Shown here: positions 60,072-64,000 of the stretch, piece by piece
Numbering within the stretch: position 1 is the stretch's first letter
Layout of the letters: the number at the start of each line of letters is the position of its first letter
Source: Mesorhizobium qingshengii
Lineage (GTDB): Bacteria; Pseudomonadota; Alphaproteobacteria; Rhizobiales; Rhizobiaceae
Direction of reading: 5' to 3'
Assembly (NCBI RefSeq): GCF_027563465.1
Contig: NZ_JAPFQA010000005.1
Location: 62,001-126,000 of the forward strand
Length of the DNA stretch: 64,000 bases
The notes under the pieces: model-generated
Told to the model about the DNA's origin: nothing
What the model saw: only the letters and a program-made list of their open reading frames with translations
Databases searched by the model: none
Position numbers and translations under genes: made by a program

Positions 60072-61322
60072 ATGCCGGTGTCTCGCCCCGAACCCAAGGA
60101 AGCCCGGCCGGACGGACGTATCGCCGACAACATCGTCTATTTCGCCCGCACCTTGCGCAAGGCCGGCATGCGGGTCGGTCCGGCTTCGGTCAAGGACGCC
60201 ATCGAGGCGGTGCTGGTTGCCGGCATCGGCTCGCGCGACGATTTCTACTGGACGCTGCACGCCGTGCTGGTTTCGCGGCACGAGGATCACGCCATTTTCG
60301 ATGAAGCCTTCCGGCTGTTCTGGAAATCGCGCGAACTGATCGAAAAGATGCTGGCGATGTTTTCGCCGGTGGCGCCCGACGTCAGGGAGAAGCAGAAACC
60401 GCGCGCCGCCGAGAATCGCGTCAGCCAGGCGATGTTCGAGGGCCATCAGAAGAACCAGCCGGCCCAGGAGATCCCGGAGGTCGAGGTCGATGCCCGCTTC
60501 ACCTTCTCTGGCAACGAGGTACTGCGCGGCAAGGACTTTGCCCAGATGAACGCCACCGAGATGGCGGATGCCAGGAAGGCAATCGCCCGGTTGCGCTTGC
60601 CCTTCGACATGGTGAGGACCCGGCGTTTCAAGGCCGACGCGCATGGCCGCCGCATTGACCCGCGCGCCATGATGCGCTCGGCGGCGCGAACCGGCGGCGA
60701 CTTGATCCTGCCGAAATTCCGCTCACCGCGCGAAGTTCACCCGCCGCTGGTGGTGCTGGCCGACATTTCCGGCTCGATGAGCCAATACACGCGCATCTTC
60801 CTGCATTTCCTGCATGCGCTGACCGAAAAGCGGCGGCGCGTGCACACGTTCGTCTTCGGCACCAGGCTGACCAATCTGACCCGGCAGATGCGGCATCGCG
60901 ATCCCGATGCAGCACTTGCCGATTGCTCGGCGGCGGTCAAGGACTGGTCGGGCGGCACGCGCATCGGCGACACGCTGGCCGAGTTCAACCGGCTGTGGTC
61001 GCGCCGCGTGCTGGGGCAGGGCGCGGTAGTGCTTCTGATCACCGACGGGCTGGAGCGCGACGACGTCGCCGGCCTGTCGGAGGAAATGGAGCGCCTGCAC
61101 AAATCCTGCCGGCGGCTGATCTGGCTGAACCCGCTGCTGCGCTTCGACGGTTTCCAGGCACGCGCCCGCGGCGTCAAGGCGATGCTGCCGCATGTCGACG
61201 AATTCCGCTCGGTGCACAATCTCGATGCGCTGGCCGATCTCTGCGCGTCGCTCGACAAGAAATCGGTGCTTTCGGTCGATCCGCGCCGATGGATGGAAGC
61301 TGGCGCGAGGCACGCCGCATAA
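60072..61322 (+). CDS. VWA-domain protein (CoxE-like)
   Basis: A 416-residue protein with a von Willebrand A domain in the C-terminal half (about 225-400). The metal-ion-dependent adhesion site DISGSMS is near residue 232, followed by the later Thr/Asp positions in SGGTRIGDT and ITDGLERDD. The N-terminal half is helical, typical of CoxE. It acts with the MoxR ATPase encoded ten bases upstream. Confidence 0.93.
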   Translation: MPVSRPEPKEARPDGRIADNIVYFARTLRKAGMRVGPASVKDAIEAVLVAGIGSRDDFYWTLHAVLVSRHEDHAIFDEAFRLFWKSRELIEKMLAMFSPVAPDVREKQKPRAAENRVSQAMFEGHQKNQPAQEIPEVEVDARFTFSGNEVLRGKDFAQMNATEMADARKAIARLRLPFDMVRTRRFKADAHGRRIDPRAMMRSAARTGGDLILPKFRSPREVHPPLVVLADISGSMSQYTRIFLHFLHALTEKRRRVHTFVFGTRLTNLTRQMRHRDPDAALADCSAAVKDWSGGTRIGDTLAEFNRLWSRRVLGQGAVVLLITDGLERDDVAGLSEEMERLHKSCRRLIWLNPLLRFDGFQARARGVKAMLPHVDEFRSVHNLDALADLCASLDKKSVLSVDPRRWMEAGARHAA

Positions 61323-61328
61323 CCATAT

Positions 61329-61358
61329 TTCCCCGGGAAACGCGTGTTTCCCGGGGAA
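61329..61358 (+). repeat. Perfect 13-bp inverted repeat between coxE-like and xdhC-like genes
   Basis: TTCCCCGGGAAAC (61329-61341) is followed by GCGT and the exact complement GTTTCCCGGGGAA (61346-61358). There is no T-run, so it is not an ordinary terminator. It starts seven bases after the coxE-like stop. Confidence 0.85.
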
Positions 61359-61381
61359 GAACGGACTCCTAGGAAACGGTC

Positions 61382-61720
61382 ATGGAAAACAGCATCTATC
61401 TCGATGAAGCCCGCGACCCACTTGTGATAGCCGAGGGCTGGATGAAGGACGGCAAGGACGTGGCCATCGCCACGGTGGTCGAGACCTGGGGGTCGGCGCC
61501 TCGCCCCGTGGGCAGCCATCTGGTCATCGACGCCGACGGCAATTTCCACGGCTCTGTTTCGGGCGGCTGCGTCGAAGGCGCGGTGGTGACCGAAGCGATC
61601 GACGTGATCGACAGCGGCAAGGCAAGGATGCTGGAATTTGGTGTTGCCGATGAAACCGCCTGGCAGGTCGGCCTGTCCTGTGGCGGCCGCATCAAGGTGT
61701 ACGTGGAAAGACTGGGCTGA
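61382..61720 (+). CDS. XdhC/CoxI-family protein, short N-terminal-domain form
   Basis: A 112-residue protein corresponding to the XdhC/CoxI domain alone: WGSAPRPVGSHLVI near residue 38, the SVSGGCVEGAV motif near residue 60 and GLSCGGRIKVYVE near the end. The two conserved cysteines bind molybdenum cofactor in related proteins. It is paired with the next gene, which holds the Rossmann-fold half; elsewhere the two are fused in one XdhC. Confidence 0.93.
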   Translation: MENSIYLDEARDPLVIAEGWMKDGKDVAIATVVETWGSAPRPVGSHLVIDADGNFHGSVSGGCVEGAVVTEAIDVIDSGKARMLEFGVADETAWQVGLSCGGRIKVYVERLG

Positions 61721-61726
61721 TCTGCG

Positions 61727-62431
61727 ATGGATCCCTATGCGCTGAAAACCCTCAATGCCGAACGCCGCGCCCGCCGCGCGGCGATCCTTGTCACCGACCT
61801 TGGTGATGGACGCGACCGCATCGTGCGCGAGGGCGATCAGGTCGCCGGTGATCTCGGCGCCGCGATCGCCAAGGCGTTCCGCACCGGTAATTCCGGTTCG
61901 GTCGAGGCCGAAGGGCGGACCTTCTTTCTCAATGCGCATCTGCCACGGCCGCGCCTGGTGGTGATCGGCGCTGTCCATATCAGCCAGGCGCTGGCGCCGA
62001 TGGCGAAAATCGCCGGCTACCCTGTCGAGATCATCGATCCGCGCACGGCCTTCGCCACGCCCGAGCGCTTTCCCGATATCGCCTTGCACGCCGAATGGCC
62101 GGAGGATGTGCTGAAGCGCCAGCCGTTCGACAGTTACACGGCGCTTGCCGCCGTCACCCATGATCCGAAGATCGACGATTTCGCGCTGAAGGCGGCGCTC
62201 GACGCCAACTGTTTCTATGTCGGGGCGCTTGGCAGCCGCAAGACGCACGCCAAGCGCGTCGAACGCCTGCTGGCACTGGGCGCGACCGCTGACCAGATCG
62301 CCCGTATTCACGCCCCCATCGGGCTCGACATTGGTGCCGCCAGCCCGGCCGAGATCGCTGTCGCCGTTCTCGCCCAGACCATCCATGCCTTCCGCTCGCG
62401 CGGCCTCGACGTCAAGGGCGCGGCGGCGTGA
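61727..62431 (+). CDS. XdhC Rossmann-domain protein (CoxF-like)
   Basis: A 234-residue protein with an XdhC Rossmann domain in the C-terminal two thirds: LVVIGAVHISQALAPMA near residue 82, IDPRTAFATPERF, VTHDPKIDDFAL near 145 and YVGALGSRKTHAKR near 165. XdhC-type proteins insert sulfurated molybdenum cofactor into xanthine dehydrogenase or CO dehydrogenase. It is split from its N-terminal module at 61382-61720. The end overlaps the next gene by four bases. Confidence 0.93.
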   Translation: MDPYALKTLNAERRARRAAILVTDLGDGRDRIVREGDQVAGDLGAAIAKAFRTGNSGSVEAEGRTFFLNAHLPRPRLVVIGAVHISQALAPMAKIAGYPVEIIDPRTAFATPERFPDIALHAEWPEDVLKRQPFDSYTALAAVTHDPKIDDFALKAALDANCFYVGALGSRKTHAKRVERLLALGATADQIARIHAPIGLDIGAASPAEIAVAVLAQTIHAFRSRGLDVKGAAA

Positions 62432-64000
62432 AATTCGGCCCGATTCCGATCGAGGCGGCTGAAGGGGCGGTGCTGGCCCATGCCACCACCGCCGGAGAAA
62501 GGCGCTTCCGCAAGGCGCACCGCCTGAGCGCGAATGATTTGTCGGAGCTGAAAGCCGCCGGGATCACCGAAGTCGTCGCGGCCGTGCTTGCCCCCGATGA
62601 TCTCGGTGAGGATGCGGCAGCTGAAAAGATCGCCGCCAGCATGCGCCATCGCAATGTCGAGGCAAAGCCTGCGGCCACCGGCCGGGTCAACCTCCATGCC
62701 GAAGCGGCCGGCATCTTCACCGTCGACGCGGCGATGATCGACGCCATCAACGCCGTCGACCCGACCATCACCATAGCAACGCTTGCTCGGCATGCGCCGG
62801 TCGAAAAAGGCCAGATGGTCGCGACTGTGAAGATCATTCCCTTCGCCGTCGGCTCTGCCCTGGTCGATGCGGTCATGAAAATCTGTGCCGGCGGTGAGAT
62901 CTTTGCCGTCAACGCCTACCAACCAGTGCGCGTCGGCGTCATCCAGACGGTGCTGCCGGGGATCAAGCCGAGCGTGCTCGACAAGACGCTTCGCGTTACC
63001 GAAGCGCGGCTGGCGCGCTCCGGCGGCAGGCTGACGGCGGAGCGCCGCACGCCGCATGAGATCGCGCCGGTGGCGGAGGCCGCGGCCTCGCTGGCGCGCG
63101 ACAACGACTTGGTGGTGATTTTCGGCGCCTCGGCGATGAGCGATTTTTCCGACGTCGTTCCGGCGGCGATCGAAAGGGCGGGTGGTACTGTTATCCGCGC
63201 GGGCATGCCGGTCGATCCCGGCAATCTGCTGGTGCTCGGCACGCTTGGTGGCAAGCGCGTCATCGGTGCGCCCGGTTGCGCCCGCAGCCCGAAGGAGAAC
63301 GGCTTCGACTGGGTGCTTGACCGGTTGGTCGCCGGCCTCGACGTCACCGCGAGCGACATCGCCGGCATGGGGGTAGGCGGGTTGTTGATGGAAATCCCGA
63401 CGCGGCCGCAGCCGCGCGAACCGCTGCCGCCCAAAAGCCAGCTCAAGGTCGGGATCGTGCTTCTGGCGGCGGGGCGGTCGAGCCGCATGGGCGGGCCGAA
63501 CAAGCTGCTGGCGCTGTTCGACGGCAAGCCGCTGGTGCGCCGCACCGCCGAGCGCGCACTCGGCTCGAAGGCTTCGGGCACGATTGTCGTCACCGGCCAT
63601 CAGCGCGAGCGGGTGCGCGCGGCGCTGGCGGGGCTGGATGTGACCATCGCCGACAATCCCGATTTTGCCGACGGCCTGTCCACCTCGCTGAAAGCCGGCA
63701 TTGCCTATCTGCCAGAAGACTCCGCCGGCGTGATGATCGTTCTCGGTGACATGCCGGGTGTCTCGTCTGATGACCTCGACAGGTTGGTCGATGCGTTCCG
63801 CAAGGCCGGAGGCAATTCGGTGGTCCGCGCCTCGCACCAGGGCAAGCGCGGCAACCCGGTGCTGTTGCCACGCTCGCTGTTTCCGGCGATCGCCCATCTC
63901 GAAGGTGATACCGGCGCGCGGCATCTGGTCGAGGCCGAGGGGCTCGATGTCATCGATGTCGAGATCGGCGAAGCGGCGTCCGTCGACGTCGATACCCGCG
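62428..64000 (+). CDS. Molybdopterin-binding / MobA-like nucleotidyltransferase fusion, C-terminus cut
   Basis: A frame of at least 524 residues from a GTG at 62428, open to the right edge. Residues 1 to about 335 match a MoeA/MogA-like molybdopterin-binding region (GASAMSDFSDV and GMPVDPGN near residue 260, GAPGCARSPKENGFDW near 285). From about 345, a MobA/MocA-type transferase domain begins with LAAGRSSRMGGPNK, followed by GDMPG near residue 440. It would attach CMP or GMP to molybdopterin, completing the cofactor for the hydroxylase. It overlaps the XdhC gene by four bases. Confidence 0.9.
   Translation, partial: MKFGPIPIEAAEGAVLAHATTAGERRFRKAHRLSANDLSELKAAGITEVVAAVLAPDDLGEDAAAEKIAASMRHRNVEAKPAATGRVNLHAEAAGIFTVDAAMIDAINAVDPTITIATLARHAPVEKGQMVATVKIIPFAVGSALVDAVMKICAGGEIFAVNAYQPVRVGVIQTVLPGIKPSVLDKTLRVTEARLARSGGRLTAERRTPHEIAPVAEAAASLARDNDLVVIFGASAMSDFSDVVPAAIERAGGTVIRAGMPVDPGNLLVLGTLGGKRVIGAPGCARSPKENGFDWVLDRLVAGLDVTASDIAGMGVGGLLMEIPTRPQPREPLPPKSQLKVGIVLLAAGRSSRMGGPNKLLALFDGKPLVRRTAERALGSKASGTIVVTGHQRERVRAALAGLDVTIADNPDFADGLSTSLKAGIAYLPEDSAGVMIVLGDMPGVSSDDLDRLVDAFRKAGGNSVVRASHQGKRGNPVLLPRSLFPAIAHLEGDTGARHLVEAEGLDVIDVEIGEAASVDVDTR

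Overview
The window is a GC-rich chromosomal segment of an alphaproteobacterium, most likely a rhizobium of the Mesorhizobium/Phyllobacteriaceae type. Several things point there: the iscS-like/sufBCDS/sufT/sufA iron-sulfur operon preceded by an Irr-type (ICE) palindrome, the purB / DUF1476 / purC-purS-purQ / purL-bolA-grxD neighbourhood, a recA promoter with a TTG-N11-CAA element, many DUF families typical of rhizobia (DUF1127, DUF1476, DUF2171, DUF2259, DUF3008), and short intergenic palindromes of the kind scattered through rhizobial genomes. The genus is an inference from gene order and sequence style, not a database match. No phage, insertion sequence, CRISPR array, tRNA or rRNA gene was seen.

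Layout. 1-3904 (minus): a sugar ABC importer operon, ROK regulator then ATPase, binding protein and permease, running off the left edge. About 3905-4960: AT-richer DNA with one orphan methyltransferase. 4960-11617: M23 peptidase, peroxiredoxin, a large AsmA-like envelope protein and tyrS. 11931-15545 (plus): a compact envelope-glycan set, GT2, LAB_N membrane protein, GT39 transferase and PAP2 phosphatase, plausibly decorating lipid A or LPS core through a polyprenyl-phosphate sugar. 15566-16912: paiB-like protein and an alpha/beta hydrolase. 17003-24856: the suf operon with its candidate Irr site, interrupted before sufA by a convergent membrane-protein gene.

24890-36396: GFA and TfoX-like proteins, a pseudouridine catabolic pair (psuK-psuG), recA, alaS, a glutathione S-transferase, icd, and the trmJ-murI pair with a DUF3008 protein. 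36465-41345: a small secreted His/Arg-rich peptide, rpsD with a leader hairpin, ttcA, an inositol-monophosphatase-family enzyme, a Bcr/CflA exporter and grxD. 41526-54635: the purine region (purL, purQ, purS, purC, purB), bolA and the F1-ATPase inhibitor zeta (DUF1476), with accessory genes (MocR regulator, DUF1127, Pr6Pr protein, lipoprotein, GST) between purL and purQ. 54695-58428: small membrane/secreted proteins, a P1-family peptidase and an orphan amino-acid-type binding protein.

58609-64000 (plus): a maturation cluster for a molybdenum hydroxylase (flavin reductase, MoxR ATPase, CoxE-type VWA protein, two XdhC proteins, and a molybdopterin-binding/MobA-like fusion cut by the right edge). 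Its structural oxidoreductase genes are not in the window. A perfect 13-bp inverted repeat sits inside this operon. The most interesting non-genic signals are the suf ICE motif, the rpsD leader and promoter palindrome, two families of intergenic palindromes, and the coxE-xdhC hairpin.
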